A program made the translations under genes and the position numbers. A model generated the notes under the pieces. The model made no database searches, had not been told where the DNA came from, and was given only the letters and a program-made list of their open reading frames with translations. A stretch of 64,000 bases of DNA. It comes from Axinella damicornis (lineage: Eukaryota > Porifera > Demospongiae > Axinellida > Axinellidae). Positions 11,825-22,050 of this stretch are shown one piece after another (the first letter of the stretch is position 1; every line of letters begins with the position of its first letter). Location of the stretch: positions 13,107,981-13,171,980 of the forward strand of contig OZ007510.1 in NCBI GenBank assembly GCA_963931865.1. The letters are read 5' to 3'.

Positions 11825-11900
11825 TAGTCTCGCAATTAAGCCAGCCTCTTTTTCTACGAGGGGGCGCGCTCGTAGAAAAAGAGGCTGGCTTGCGAGACTA
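11825..11900. mobile_element. TAGYCTCG foldback MITE, 76 bp, 9-bp TSD
   Basis: Hairpin with a TAGTCTCGCAA end, stem around AGCCAGCCTCTTTTTCTACG and a near-inverted right arm ending CGAGACTA. The flanking 9-mers are identical: GTACTTGCG at 11816-11824 and 11901-11909. Confidence 0.85.
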
Positions 11901-12871
11901 GTACTTGCGATGGTTGCTACGTACCCTGATAGCTATCTGTAATGCGCAAGTCGGACAATGCAAGCCCTCCAACAAAGCCAATTTTTTTCTGTGCAAAGGT
12001 TGCTGATCTCTTCTATGTCGGAAGATCATGAACTTGAGTCCTTACACGTGCTGCTTATACACGTAGGTAGCAGCTAATAATAGCCACTCACTCACTAGCT
12101 GCAAGAGCCTCCTCACTGTCTTGCACTGCAGGCTAGTTAGTGGGCTAGCTATATGCTCAAGTCTGACTCATAAGTATACTTACATATCTCTAACTATGAC
12201 AATTCTAGCTATCTGCAGGGGATCGATGCTCAGACCAGCTTGTTTTTGAAGATCCTCATTAAAGATAACTTCAAGCTATTATTATAATGTGTTACCATTT
12301 CTATTGACAAATAATAATATTATTTCAAAAACTGATTTGCTACATTATAATACTGCATGGTTAACTGTTATGGCCTTGCATAGGTCTGCCTACGTAGGCC
12401 TAATATTGTTGGTTCCCCATTTTCTCACTGTTAACCATCTGTCATAGAGGGGGTCCCTATTTTCACTGAGGGGGTCCCCATACTCCTGGGAAAATGGGGA
12501 CCCGGGGTCCCCATTTTCCCAGGAAAATGGGGACCCGGGTCCCCATACTCCCGGGAATATGGGGACCCCGGGTCCCCATTTTGGGGGGTCCCCATTTTCC
12601 CATGACACCGGAGCTGTGCAGGTATGATGTAATAATATTATTATATAACGTGATCACCATGGCAACGCATCTGGCTGTAATTCTAATTATTGCCCACTTA
12701 ATATCAACCACGTGGTTGCTGACAGAGCAATAGTCTGAGAAGCTAGCTTGTTGAAGCAAATGCTGTCTTCTAAGTGGTACGGTTACAGTCTCAGTGTACT
12801 TTAGAGTACTTCAGGGATGTTTTGCCTGTCAGTGGTAATTTTAAGTGTGGATTTGTGTTTGCAGGCAAGTC

Positions 12872-14028
12872 ATGGATGAAAGCCCCCATACTAGCTCGTC
12901 TTGTGACTCTGAACATAGCTCTGAGTCATCATTTTCTAGTGGTGCTGGTGAAGGAAGTGGTACTAGAAAATGTAGAAGGTGTGTGAAACGCTCCAACTAT
13001 TTGCAAGGGAAGTGTAGGAGGGTGTATAAACTCAACCAGTCTCTACAAGAGTAGTGTTTGACAGTGGTCATATTGTGCGGGCCTGGAGAGAAACCGTCAC
13101 AAAGAAATATAGTAGCCTCCCAGGAATTTGAGGATTGCATGATTTCCGAAATAGTGGGGAAATGCGATGATGAAAGTAAGAGACAGCTGCTACTATACCG
13201 GCACACTAAAAGCCACGCCCATGAAGATCACAAGGGGAATGAGTCCCAGCGACAGACATCACAAATTCCTAAAGTCAGAGAGTTGCATACTGCTTTCAAG
13301 CTCTATGCAGTGAATCACCTTCAGTTCAGGATTTAGTTGGAATCGTTGATGGGTTGACTGTAGAAGATGCCAAGTTTTTAGCTAGTGAATGCAACTGGAC
13401 GACAGCATGCAAACATTGGGCAAAGTGGTGGATGCGTCCACCCTTGAAAAAATGCTCCACAAAGATTTTACCCATATGGTTGATGATGTGTGGTCCAGAT
13501 GTCCTGCTGATACAAATGCAGTTGAGAGAAAAAAACAGGGACTCAAAGGACGTCTGCATCCCAGTGTCCATTCAACAAGCAATTATAAACTTGTATAAAC
13601 AAGACAAATCATACGTTGCTAAATATCTTGCAGCTGCCAGTGGTAGTGTGATTTCATACAACAGCAGGTCTACTTCTGCAAAGGTCTCAGCCGCTGAATC
13701 ACGAAAGAAGCAAAGACAGAAATCTACCTCTGATGAATCACGAAAGAAGCAAAGACAGAAATATACCTCTGATAAGCAGGCACTACATGGTCGTCCTGAT
13801 AAGCAATGTCATTTTAAGGCTGGCCAAAAACGGTAAGATGGTAGATATACCAGCATTCATTGTGTGTTTGTGTGTTCTGCTTATACTGATTAATAACAAA
13901 ACTTCAATCGCAAATCCACTGATGCTGGAGCCACGCAGAAGACAAAGAAGAGACAGCCAGTAACCTTGTCCTCCGATGAAGAGTTCATGGACACTACTCA
14001 ACCTTCTTCCAGCAGCAAAAATACAAGG
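12872..14028 (+). pseudogene. Frameshifted, probably transposon-derived gene
   Basis: An ATG at 12872 follows a splice-acceptor-like TTTGCAGG and opens a Ser-rich then Cys/Arg-rich segment ending at 13054. Protein-like sequence continues downstream but changes frame. From 13340 a segment with AKFLASECNW and HWAKWWMRP is read in one frame; from about 13425 the text ending TNAVERK is in another; after a poly-A run at about 13530 a Lys-rich segment with INLYKQDKSYVAKYLAA returns to the first. Two indels therefore break it. A donor-like CGGTAAG (13831) and a final Ser/Thr-rich segment to a donor at 14028 suggest it once had introns. The Trp-rich part followed by TNAVE-K recalls the tail of some Mutator-like transposases, but this is a guess and the family is not identified. 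Confidence 0.5.
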
Positions 14029-14139
14029 TGAAAAGTGTGTTCAATAGTTTCATCAAATATGTGTAGGTTAATAGACTAATTTAGTCTACCTTTGTTATCT
14101 GCAGTGTGGTGTACAAGCCTCCAAACATGGAATACCTGG

Positions 14140-14400
14140 GGAGACATTGAAAATTGAAATCTACTCTCATAAACTCTCATAAACCGTCGAAATGGAGTCA
14201 AACAATAGCAAATAGCAAAAAACTGCTCTATGTGTACCTGACTGAAGTCAAGGCGCTCCGTTTCGCTGTATTTCGGCTATTTCCTACTTTTCATAACTAT
14301 TCATAACATTGGCTCCACCTCTTCGTGACTTCAAGAACAGGACACGCAGTGCATTTGGAAACTTCATGCTTCGAGATGACCGCTAGGAAACAGTGCTTTC
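14140..14400. repeat. Segment inversely repeated at 27780-28045
   Basis: Shared inverted stretches include GCTCTATGTGTACCTGACTG, GGCTCCACCTCTT and AGCGGTCATCTCGAAGCATG (complement here). The partner lies in ERCC6 intron 2. This is a dispersed repeat of unknown class. Confidence 0.65.
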
Positions 14401-14598
14401 TCACGATCTATGTACTTCACAGATATCATGGCTATTGTTTCGGCTGTTTTTTCCAGCTATTTCCTATTATTCGTAACATTTGGCCCCACCTCTCCAGCTT
14501 CACAATATAGTATATACGGTAAGCGGTCACTGTAGCTGCACTGCATGCATCCTGGCCTGACGTTCAGCGCGGGGTATGTGTTCTATGAACACCTCTAG

Positions 14599-14751
14599 TT
14601 TTATTATGTCATCTAGAGGCTTAGCTCTACAATGTTAATGGACAGAATGTTTCTGAGAGTATATCCATGGATGATCTACCCTATGGATACTCTCAGAAAC
14701 ATTCTGTCCATTAACATTGTAGAACTAAGCCTCTAGATGACATAATAACAA
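14599..14751. repeat. Near-perfect 150-bp palindrome
   Basis: The arms run from TTATTATGTCATCTAGAGG inward through ATGGACAGAATGTTTCTGAG to a loop of about 15 bp and back, with one or two mismatches. No terminal duplication was clear. It is probably a hairpin MITE of another family. Just downstream, at about 14963-15035, a 36-bp unit (GTGTCTGGGCTTGATG...) is repeated twice in tandem. Confidence 0.8.
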
Positions 14752-15039
14752 GTGAGTCTTTAAAAGACTTGATGTGTCTCGGCACGACTTGGTATCAGCT
14801 AGAATCATGCAGAGGACATGGCAGCTGCTTAACCCTTTATTATGACTGCAAAACCTGTTAGCTATGAGACTTTCAGCTTAAGTGAGCGTCAATATCCTTG
14901 GAGGTTCTGTGTGAGCAAGGGGTGGGTCAGGAATGTTCACCCAAAGGGTGAAAGCAGTATGGTCGTGTCTGGGCTTGATGTTTAGTCAACACCTTGGCCG
15001 TCGTGTCTGGGCTTGATGTTTAGTCAACACCTTGGCCAA

Positions 15040-15590
15040 TTCTTTCAGCACTTATCTATATAGCTAGCTAGCTGAGTGAGTTAGTATGCACTTGGGATGG
15101 CTGAGTGCAGCACACTGGATGAGTGAGTATTCATTGTCCTGAATTAAGTACTATAACTACGTAGCAGCAGTCTTGATAAGAGGATTCATGAGCAGCCATG
15201 CAAACCCGTAATCACTTTTGAAGATCTACTTGCAGGCTATGAATACGTTTGCAGCACTTGCGCGGGCGCATTGTGAAAAGCGACGTACCACGTACGTACT
15301 TACGTACCTACGCATCCAGCACTGTGTCTCGGCACTTCGGTGCCGAGACAAAAAAATCACAGGCTACATGATAAGTGGTGGTCACTTATCAGGATTCCTG
15401 TGAAAGCAGTGTGGTCAGCTTCCTTACCACTAACTCCTTATAGTGGGGTACTTAACAGACTTTCTATAGTTCAATGTAAAGCTCTTGGAGAGAGCTGTCT
15501 TTTGAGCCATAAATCAAGTTCATGGGGGGGGGTAGTAGGAAGGAGTTATGGCCGTCAGAAGAAAATGGCAAATGGCACCATGAAAATGGT
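15040..15590. other. Intergenic stretch, no gene seen
   Basis: Contains short frames and two small palindromes (TACGTACTTACGTA near 15290 and TCTCGGCAC...GTGCCGAGA near 15327) but no recognisable gene or array. Confidence 0.4.
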
Positions 15591-16120
15591 AAAACGATCC
15601 CTTAATGTCATCACCATGTTTGAAGCCTTGGGAATCTTGTCTTGTGGTACAGTATGCATGATTGATCATGAACGTCCCACTCTCATTCCTCTCCCTCCCC
15701 GCCGGCTCCCCCCTCTCTCTTCAGGTGTCCATGCTGCAATGCAGCACGATACCATCATGAACAGCAGTGACCTGGGCTAGCTACGTGCTTGTAGAGTCAG
15801 TGGCAAAAAAGTGGCTCAGAGTGCTACCAGCAATCCTGGCAGCACTGCATGGTGGCTGCCAGGCTGAGGGCACCCATGTGACTGGACAGCATGGGGTGAC
15901 TGGTGCAACTGTACGCCACAGTGAGCAGCATGGGGTGAATAGTGCACCAACGCCATAGTGAACTGGACAGCATGGGGTGGTTGGTCCACCCACACCATGG
16001 TGAGCTAGCTGCTGGACAGCATGGGGTTGTTAGTGCACCCACACCGCAGTGAGCTATAGCTACTGGACAGCATGGGGCAGTTGGTGCACCGGTACCCATG
16101 CCACGGTGAGATAGCTACTG
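15591..16120 (+). pseudogene. Decayed copy of ERCC6 exon 19 with flanks and minisatellite
   Basis: The segment copies the end of ERCC6 intron 18 (ATGTTTGAAGCCTTGGGAAT), the acceptor CTCTTCAGGTG and exon 19 (peptide GVHAAMQHDTIMNSSD). It is then broken: a TAG stop at about 15778-15780, lost bases where the intact exon has DPDYVLVE, and further indels. The copy of the exon end (TGGACAGCATGGGGTGA) is followed by about four minisatellite units like those after the real exon. No other ERCC6 exons flank it, so it is a local segmental copy about 23 kb upstream, not a second gene. It lies outside the ERCC6 transcript, on the same strand. Confidence 0.85.
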
Positions 16121-16330
16121 AACACTCACTACCAGTATGTGACATGCATCCTGAAGTGATGTGTATGTGCATAGTGCTGTTGGTGGAAAGGCTAAGCTAA
16201 CTTCACTTGGTATTTCTATTTCCACTTTAATATGAATATGTAGCATGATGTGAAAAGTGGTGGAGATGAGAACAATTATGGTTGGTAGTAGCTTAAATTC
16301 CTGCCATGATGTGGGTATTATGTATTAGTT
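16110..16330. repeat. Segment duplicated at 6330-6560
   Basis: Direct copy of 6330-6560 with small indels. It directly follows the ERCC6-derived minisatellite, so the junction at about 16118 marks where two duplicated pieces meet. Confidence 0.65.
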
Positions 16331-16424
16331 ATAGCATGGCAACAAGGGCTGTATGCCAGATATTGTCACAGCAGTGCCAATATATATCTGGCATGCAGCC
16401 CGCATTGCCATGCTATAACTAATT
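16328..16424. repeat. Inverted repeat around TTATAGCATGGCAA
   Basis: TTAGTTATAGCATGGCAA and its complement face each other around a smaller stem (GGCTG.ATGCCAGATAT). A hairpin of roughly 95 bp, probably a MITE, with more partial copies of CATATGCCAGATATTGGCAC just downstream. Confidence 0.6.
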
Positions 16425-16828
16425 TATTGCATGCACCTGATTGGATGTTGCTTCGTGATGTGGGTTGCTAAGTGATGATGTCACAGCAGTGGCATATGCC
16501 AGATATTGGCACACCTGAGCCTTTGAAGTTGTAGGGTATCATGCAATAATACTACATGTAGTACGGGGGATTTCTACAGCCCCAAATGGAAGATGGGCCT
16601 GAAGTGAAATGGTGACACTGAGAAAGTGATTATTGATTCATTTTTATTCGTACACATTTCACAGTGGAATGTATGATTGTGTTTGGACTTTGTCATGATT
16701 GTTCAGTTCATTTCTTGGTGGTGAGGCTCCACCAACAGAATCAGTGGGGTAGTATCCATGCTTAGTGATGCATGCACAGACTGCAGGACAGCTGTGTAGG
16801 ACCTGCAACAGCATTGATGATGTATGGG

Positions 16829-16932
16829 TAGCCTCGTTCCCAGGCTCCCCCCTGTGCGCGTGGTGAACAAAAATACGCCAATTTCCCGTATTTCCCGTCG
16901 GCGCGCGCAGGGGGAGCCTGGGAATGAGGCTA
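16829..16932. mobile_element. TAGYCTCG foldback MITE, 104 bp, 9-bp TSD with one mismatch
   Basis: Hairpin from TAGCCTCGTTCCCAGGCTCC to its complement with small interior changes. Flanks ATGTATGGG (16820-16828) and ATGCATGGG (16933-16941); the empty duplicate at about 8270 reads ATGCATGGG. Confidence 0.8.
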
Positions 16933-17284
16933 ATGCATGGGTGTATGCAAACATGAGGAATGAGAGTTCAAATGCATGTGGAGTAGCCTCGTACCCAGGC
17001 CCGACCGCCCGAAATGTGGAGACACTCTTTACACTGCCACAGAGAAAGGAGAAACCAGTATACATACAACCTACATGGCTATGGTATACATAATGTGCTT
17101 AGTTGTTTTGAACTCAATGAGGTCTCTAAAATCCAGCAGACACCACCAGTGTTCTGGCAAGAAATTTGTGAGGGGCACATAATAAGATTCATACCTATCA
17201 GTAACAGCTATATGTATTTCAAGTGGTTGCTAAAAAGTAATCAACTTGCAGAGGCTGCAGGGCAAAGGGCACATTGTGCTTCTA

Positions 17285-17327
17285 TAGTCTCGTGCCCAGA
17301 CACATGTGTGGTCTGGGCACGAGACTA
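17285..17327. mobile_element. TAGYCTCG foldback MITE, 43 bp
   Basis: Perfect hairpin TAGTCTCGTGCCCAGAC / GTCTGGGCACGAGACTA with a short CACATGTGTG centre. No clean 9-bp flanking duplication. Confidence 0.75.
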
Positions 17328-17439
17328 ATGGCACATTAGAAGCCCAAAGGGCACAGTGCCCTTCCGTAGAGGCCTAGTGAGAACACTGCACACCACATCA
17401 AAACTTCGTATGGAGTGAGCCAAGAGGGGGGCGATCTAC

Positions 17440-19085
17440 TTATGCGCTCTTGAGGACTTTATAGAAGTGCACAAATGAAGAAGGATGTGCCTCAAATTTA
17501 CCTGTCTGTATGGCACATGTGTCTGTGGCTCTGGGAAGGACTAGCCGCTCGCAAAGGTCCAGCAGCTCTGCTTCGCATGTGTACAACTGACGGCGATGAT
17601 CACACTCAGCCACTGTCTGCCAGTCTTTCAGGGAAGAATAGGCAAATGGCTCTTCAGGTTTAGAATCACTACCTGTGGGCTGTAAGGTGGAGACAAAACT
17701 CCCTTTAGCACCATGGCCAGTGGGAGAAGGGATGGATGACTCTCTTGTCAGTTCTTCTTGAAGAGCACAAGTGCATTTAGTAATAGAGTCCAACTTGGAT
17801 TTTATTCTGAGAATGTCCTGCAATGGACTGCGGTCTGATACTGCAGAATACAAGTGATACAAACATGGAGTGGGGCATTCACACACCCTCAACCCCAGTG
17901 CAGTGCCCACTAAGGCAACTCTTATTTCAAAATTCCCCCCCTCCCCCCCTCCCCAGCTAGAGTGAAAACTATTGTAAATGAAAAAATGGCCAGTACACTA
18001 CTCTGTGAGCCTTACCTTCCCATTCCTGAGGTGTAATCGAAGTAATCTGCTCCCGCAGGAGGTGGTATTCCTCTTGTGCCAGCTGTAACTGGATTACCCT
18101 GGCAGAATGGGATGCTGCTTCCTGGATGCAAATGAGGACACCAAGTTCATCGTAATATTATGATCATGAGCAGAGGGAGGAGGCTGTGCAGTTCAGTTAC
18201 CTTGGGAACTAGTCTCTGAGAGAAGTGCTCTGCTGCAGCTGAGCCCAAGCACTCACCACTCTGTGATCTGAAGTGATCTGTTAGTCTATACATGTAGGTA
18301 CATGTAGAGTCGCATGTGTGTGAGTGTGTGCAAGCCAAAGAACTCAACATGTACCGGTAGTAGTAATAATAATAATAGTAATAATAGTATGCACATGTAG
18401 TGTATTGATGAGAAGTTAGCCTCGTACCCAGGCCTTCAATCGCGGGGGGAAGGCCTGGTATACACTGTTTGCGCATGCGCTTAATTTCCCCCAAAATCTT
18501 GGAAAATAGGATATCTCGGTATTCTTCCGTGAAACGATGACGTCGAATGATGTCCACGTTTACATTCCTAGAAGAACCGCAACGAACGACGAGTAGCAAT
18601 ATGAATATGGCGTGCAAAAGTTCTGGTGGTAGTAGTTTCTCTGAGGCTCTTACCTATGCTTTGCGAAGGCTGAAATGACACGGATGACTGTGAAAGAAGA
18701 GCAGCGCTGCTCCATGAGAGCTGTGTACGAAGGCAGCGACGTGTTCGTCACTAGTGTGGCTAGCTACCTACTGGCTATGGCAAGAGCCTGTGCTACCAAG
18801 CGCTCCCTTTCCTCATGGAGTCTAGCTACAAGAAGGGACTTGTAGACAGTGGAAAGAGCTGTGGTGTGCTTGTTGTGAGCCCTTTGATCGCTCTCATGCA
18901 CGCGTACGCGGGTGTGTTTACGCAAACGTCATCGATTAAGCCCAACCCATTCGCAAACGTCACAATTAAAAATGACGTAATATTCACATTTAAATTAAAC
19001 GCATGCGCAAACAGTGTATACCAGGCCTTCCCACCGCGATTGAAGGCCTGGGTACGAGGCTAATGAGAAGTGTGCAGGGTCTCTT

Positions 19086-19116
<31 letters not shown>

Positions 19117-20457
19117 GGGGGGCATTCGTCCACCCTTGAAAATGTGAGATTTCAAATTCAGAGCCCCCTAAATGGTGCACTGCTGCACACTATTCAATCC
19201 CCCCCCCCCCCCCCCCCTCCGTGATCTTTCTGAAATAATCCCTGAGTGTGTCAGACTTACTCTGTCAGCGCACTGTGAAGTTTGTGATACTTGGAGGACA
19301 TTGAACTGTGAGGAATAATATGATCAAAATTAGAAGGTTGCTCGTAATGTTATCAGCTGGAATGCAGCACACTCACCCATGTTGCTGTATATGGAGTCCT
19401 TCCTTGTCTAGTGATAGTTTGTCCTTGTGATCAATGTCCTGAGCTGCGACATCAACTGGTGCTGCATGCTGACCAAGCGAGGCAGTCTTGTGTGCTACAC
19501 CCCCAACAACCTTGCTGGTACTCCTGATTTCAAAACCATCTGGCAGACAAGACTTCTGTGGCATACAGGATCGGTTTGGAACAAGCTGGAGTATTTGAGG
19601 AGAACTCTTAACTTTCTGCCCAGATGTCCTTGCTTTGCTGCTAAGGTCTTCATTGCCTCGGGAGGTAGGCTTTACTAATTTGGTTGACACTCCCATTGTC
19701 TTAGATGTTCGTTGTGAGCTGCCAAGAGAACCTCTACTTGAGAGAAAGGAGGTCTGTTTGCTCTCAGTACCCGACTTCGATATTGAAGACCTTGGTCTCT
19801 TTGCTGAAAACCCATGAGCAGGCCTTGTGGGAGCCTGGGGTCCATAGGCACTTCCTGCCAGTTTCACAGTTCTGGAGGCATATCCCCTTTTACATGCAGC
19901 TGCATGTATTCCATCCTACATGGGATGATCATACAACAGACAGTGTCTATACGTCCAATTTACCATGTTCCCAGACCCTCCTCTGAGGGTCTGGGAACAA
20001 GACTAAGTTATGCTTGAAGGAAACATGAGATGGGCTATGCATGTATATACCTCAGGTGGCTGAACAGCTCTGAGCTTCTGTGCCCTGCTGAGGATCTCAT
20101 CCAACAGGAGCATCTCCTCGGCAGCAGTGGAGGTGGAGGAAGGCAGCTCCTTATGCTCCCCACATGGTAGACTCGAAAGTACCTCCTCCTTGCAGCTTCC
20201 AACTTCGTCTTTCTTGCGTCTTGTCACATGCACCGGGGCTAGAAAGAGAGATATAAAAAAGGAGTCTAGGGGCACAAGGATAGCTGTGAAGTGCTAATAA
20301 GGGACCATTTATGATTGTACAAAAGTTGTCTCTCATGCGGGGAATCGAACCGATGAGAACACCGGATCCTAACCACTAGACCACGTGGGACTCCACTGGT
20401 AGCCATACCTGAACTTTGGCATTTCTCCTGTCCCGTATATTCACCAACAGTAGCCAT
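17440..20457 (-). CDS. TEDC2: Tubulin epsilon and delta complex protein 2-like, 6 exons
   Basis: TEDC2 works with TEDC1 and the delta and epsilon tubulins to stabilise triplet microtubules of centrioles. Exons on the minus strand: 20457-20409, 20238-20051, 19915-19377, 19305-19261, 18098-18016 and 17840-17440, all GT-AG with matching phases. They join to 434 codons plus TAA, close to the human length of about 433. An alternative in-frame start lies upstream at about 20520; 20457 is chosen from the length match. Similarity to TEDC2 is seen in an early helical segment (LLDEILSRAQKLRAVQ), a basic Ser/Thr-rich middle, the segment EEYHLLREQITSITPQEW, and a C-terminal helix around FAYSSLKDWQTVAECDHRRQ. 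The protein is helical with no catalytic motif, as expected. Intron 4 holds a 646-bp foldback element with a helicase fragment; intron 1 holds a tRNA-like sequence. Family assignment rests on motif order and length, not on a search. Confidence 0.78.
18417..19062. mobile_element. TAGYCTCG foldback element carrying a RecQ-like helicase fragment
   Basis: The ends TAGCCTCGTACCCAGGCC and complement form TIRs that extend inward (CCTTC.ATCGCGG, then TGGTATACACTGTTTGCGCA). The flanking 9-mers are identical: ATGAGAAGT at 18408-18416 and 19063-19071. The 646-bp element sits in TEDC2 intron 4. Its plus strand carries a broken helicase N-terminus (see the separate entry). It is the only copy in the window with recognisable captured coding sequence. 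Confidence 0.85.
18602..18903 (+). pseudogene. RecQ-like helicase N-terminal fragment
   Basis: From an ATG at about 18602 the frame reads SSGGSSFSEALTYALRRLK and stops. A shifted frame continues with a segment ending MRAVYEGSDVFV. A further shifted frame contains LPTGYGKSLCYQALPF, which matches RecQ motif I (Walker A, GxGKS), and then CGVLVVSPLIALM, which matches motif Ia. The rest of the ATPase core, including the DEAH box, is absent. Two or more indels mean it cannot encode a functional enzyme. Its edges lie inside the inverted ends of the foldback element, so it is cargo and not part of TEDC2. Confidence 0.72.
19086..19217. repeat. Homopolymer tracts (T, G, then C)
   Basis: A poly-T run followed by over 20 G at about 19086-19122, and a poly-C run at about 19200-19217, in TEDC2 intron 4. 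Such tracts commonly cause assembly length errors. No function is inferred. Confidence 0.85.
19965..20005. mobile_element. End-truncated TAGYCTCG-type hairpin
   Basis: TTCCCAGACCCTC and GAGGGTCTGGGAACAAGACTA form a hairpin. The left TAGTCTCG octamer is missing. Lies in TEDC2 intron 2. Confidence 0.6.
20330..20390 (-). pseudogene. tRNA-Glu-like sequence, degenerate
   Basis: The minus strand contains TGGTCTAGTGGTTAGGATCC, the D-arm/A-box typical of tRNA-Glu, and GGTTCGATTCCC, the B-box/T-loop. Between them about ten bases are missing compared with a full tRNA, the variable region is absent, and the 3' acceptor strand does not pair well with TCCCACG. It could be a broken tRNA gene or the head of a tRNA-derived SINE. 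It lies inside TEDC2 intron 1 on the same strand. Confidence 0.55.
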
Positions 20458-20595
20458 CTCCTTCTTCACTCCGTCTGTAATTGGCCTCCCAACAGTATCG
20501 CGATTCGGCCTGCAGACCAATTTGCATCTGAATCAGAGCTATGCGTGTCCTTTTTGCATGTTCTGCGCTTGATTGTGTTGCAATTGGCTTACCTG

Positions 20596-20619
20596 TAGTC
20601 TCGTTCCCAGACGAGACTA
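20596..20619. mobile_element. Minimal TAGYCTCG hairpin, 24 bp
   Basis: TAGTCTCGTTCC then CAGACGAGACTA, the shortest member seen. Flanks share TTGGCTTACC, but two bases separate it from the left end. Confidence 0.6.
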
Positions 20620-20807
20620 TTGGCTTACCATGGTTTCTGAATCGTTTTACAGACTCCCGTCAGATGTTCATACTTCAATCGCAAAAGGCACATCTCTCTA
20701 TACACTTCAGAGAATTTGTTCATACTGCACTGTTATAGCCTCCTAAAGTTCAAATTTCCCACCATAAAATTAAAATTCTAATTAGTGCCTTGCCTATAGC
20801 CTGCAAG

Positions 20808-21313
20808 GGTGGTTACTAAAATACGGAACGGGACGGAACGGAATGGAACGGTTCCGCCTACTAAAATACGGAACGCACGGAACGGAACATCAGGTACTAC
20901 AGCGCAATGCATTATGCGCTCGCGCTCACGTTCATGCATGGTGAGGAAAAGATTAGGCACTACATTTACAATTTTTAGAGAGCTTCCCAGATCCAGAGAG
21001 AGTGATCCATGAGCCTCCGCTAGTCTAACAAGCTAGCCCTTCGCTGAGTCCAGGGCGCGATCGCCAGTATGCGCGCGGAGAAGCCTCCGCAGAGACCCAA
21101 GGTTGGCCAAGTATACCTCTTCTCTTCTCAACAGAATATGACAAGCAAGTCTTACCATGATTTCAAGCGTCCTCTAAGTCTTTGCCTGCGCTGCGAAAAT
21201 TATGCTAGCTTGGCTACTAGTATACTAGTATCGTTCCGTTCCGTGCGTTCCGTATTTTAGTAGGCGGAACCGTTCCATTCCGTTCCGTTCCGTTCCGGAT
21301 TTTAGTAACCACC
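20808..21313. mobile_element. hAT-like TIR element, 506 bp, 8-bp TSD with one mismatch
   Basis: The left end GGTGGTTACTAAAATACGGA and the complementary right end lead into GGAACGG-rich arms of about 75 bp. Flanks CCTGCAAG (20800-20807) and CATGCAAG (21314-21321). The interior has no transposase. The GGAAC-repeat arms link it to 8532-10114 and to a single arm at about 22305-22350 just upstream of ERCC6. Confidence 0.75.
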
Positions 21314-21328
21314 CATGCAAGGGTGTAT

Positions 21329-21371
21329 TAGTCTCGTGCCCAGACCCCACCCCTCGCTGGGCACGAGACTA
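21329..21371. mobile_element. TAGYCTCG foldback MITE, 43 bp
   Basis: Hairpin TAGTCTCGTGCCCAG / CTGGGCACGAGACTA. Flanks share GTGTAT (6 bp). Confidence 0.7.
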
Positions 21372-21389
21372 GTGTATGAAACTGGCACC

Positions 21390-22013
21390 CCTGATCATTA
21401 CTTTGCAATGGTAGTCATTCAAACTGTCAATGGCAGGTTTATATTTTGATTTAATTGGTTGGAATTAGTTGAACTTGAGCCCATCATGTGCACATGAGCA
21501 TGGTAACACCGTACAAAATAGTTTTGCAACCAGTCCTGTACGCATCTTTTTTCAGCCACCCACACTGGCCATAACTTTGCTTGCTGCTTTACATTCGGTA
21601 GGTTTCTGTTTCTGTTGGTGGCAGTCAAAAAGTCATCTGTGTAAAGAATGAAATTCATAAGAAAATGAACTCAAATTAAGCCCGTCCTCAAGGGGGTTAC
21701 CCCATTTTAAGTTACGATACTACATGTACACTTGTGCAGTAATCATCCTGAGGTATGCGTACTTGTGCATGTAGACTCATGTGCATGCCAGTGACTGGTG
21801 TATGCATATATACGTGGATGCATCATGTCATCTTGTAATGTCCATGTGAGTTGAGTTCTTGTGTAACTGTTCTCTGTGGACATCAGTTAGCATCCACTAC
21901 CGGAGTACTCTGAACCCCTAACTCTATACTCACCATCATCTCCCACCCACCCAGTAGCCTCGGTCCCAGGCTCTCTCCTCTAAGAGAGCCTGGGACTGAG
22001 GCTACCCACCCAG

Positions 22014-22050
<37 letters not shown>

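Larger units (their letters stand above)
10597..12610. repeat. Two tandem about 1-kb units with GGGGACCCC-rich arrays
   Basis: Unit one (about 10597-11565) and unit two (about 11566-12607) share the same order: a CCCCATTTTCCC array, a segment with TGTCTGCGAAAGCATTAGTC, a unique middle, then TAACCATCTGTCATAGAGGG and another GGGGACCCC array. The arrays are palindromic on the scale of each unit, which keeps frames open on both strands and gives Gly/Pro/Trp-rich peptides with no likely biological meaning. Each unit carries its own TAGTCTCG foldback insertion. Confidence 0.8.

Noticed and set aside
15591..16120. A second ERCC6-like gene
   Set aside because: Only exon 19 and its flanks are present, and they contain stops and indels.
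18121..18121. Alternative acceptor for TEDC2 exon 5 (CATCCAG at 18122-18128)
   Set aside because: It gives the right-looking peptide but the wrong phase after exon 4; the acceptor before 18098 fits both neighbours.
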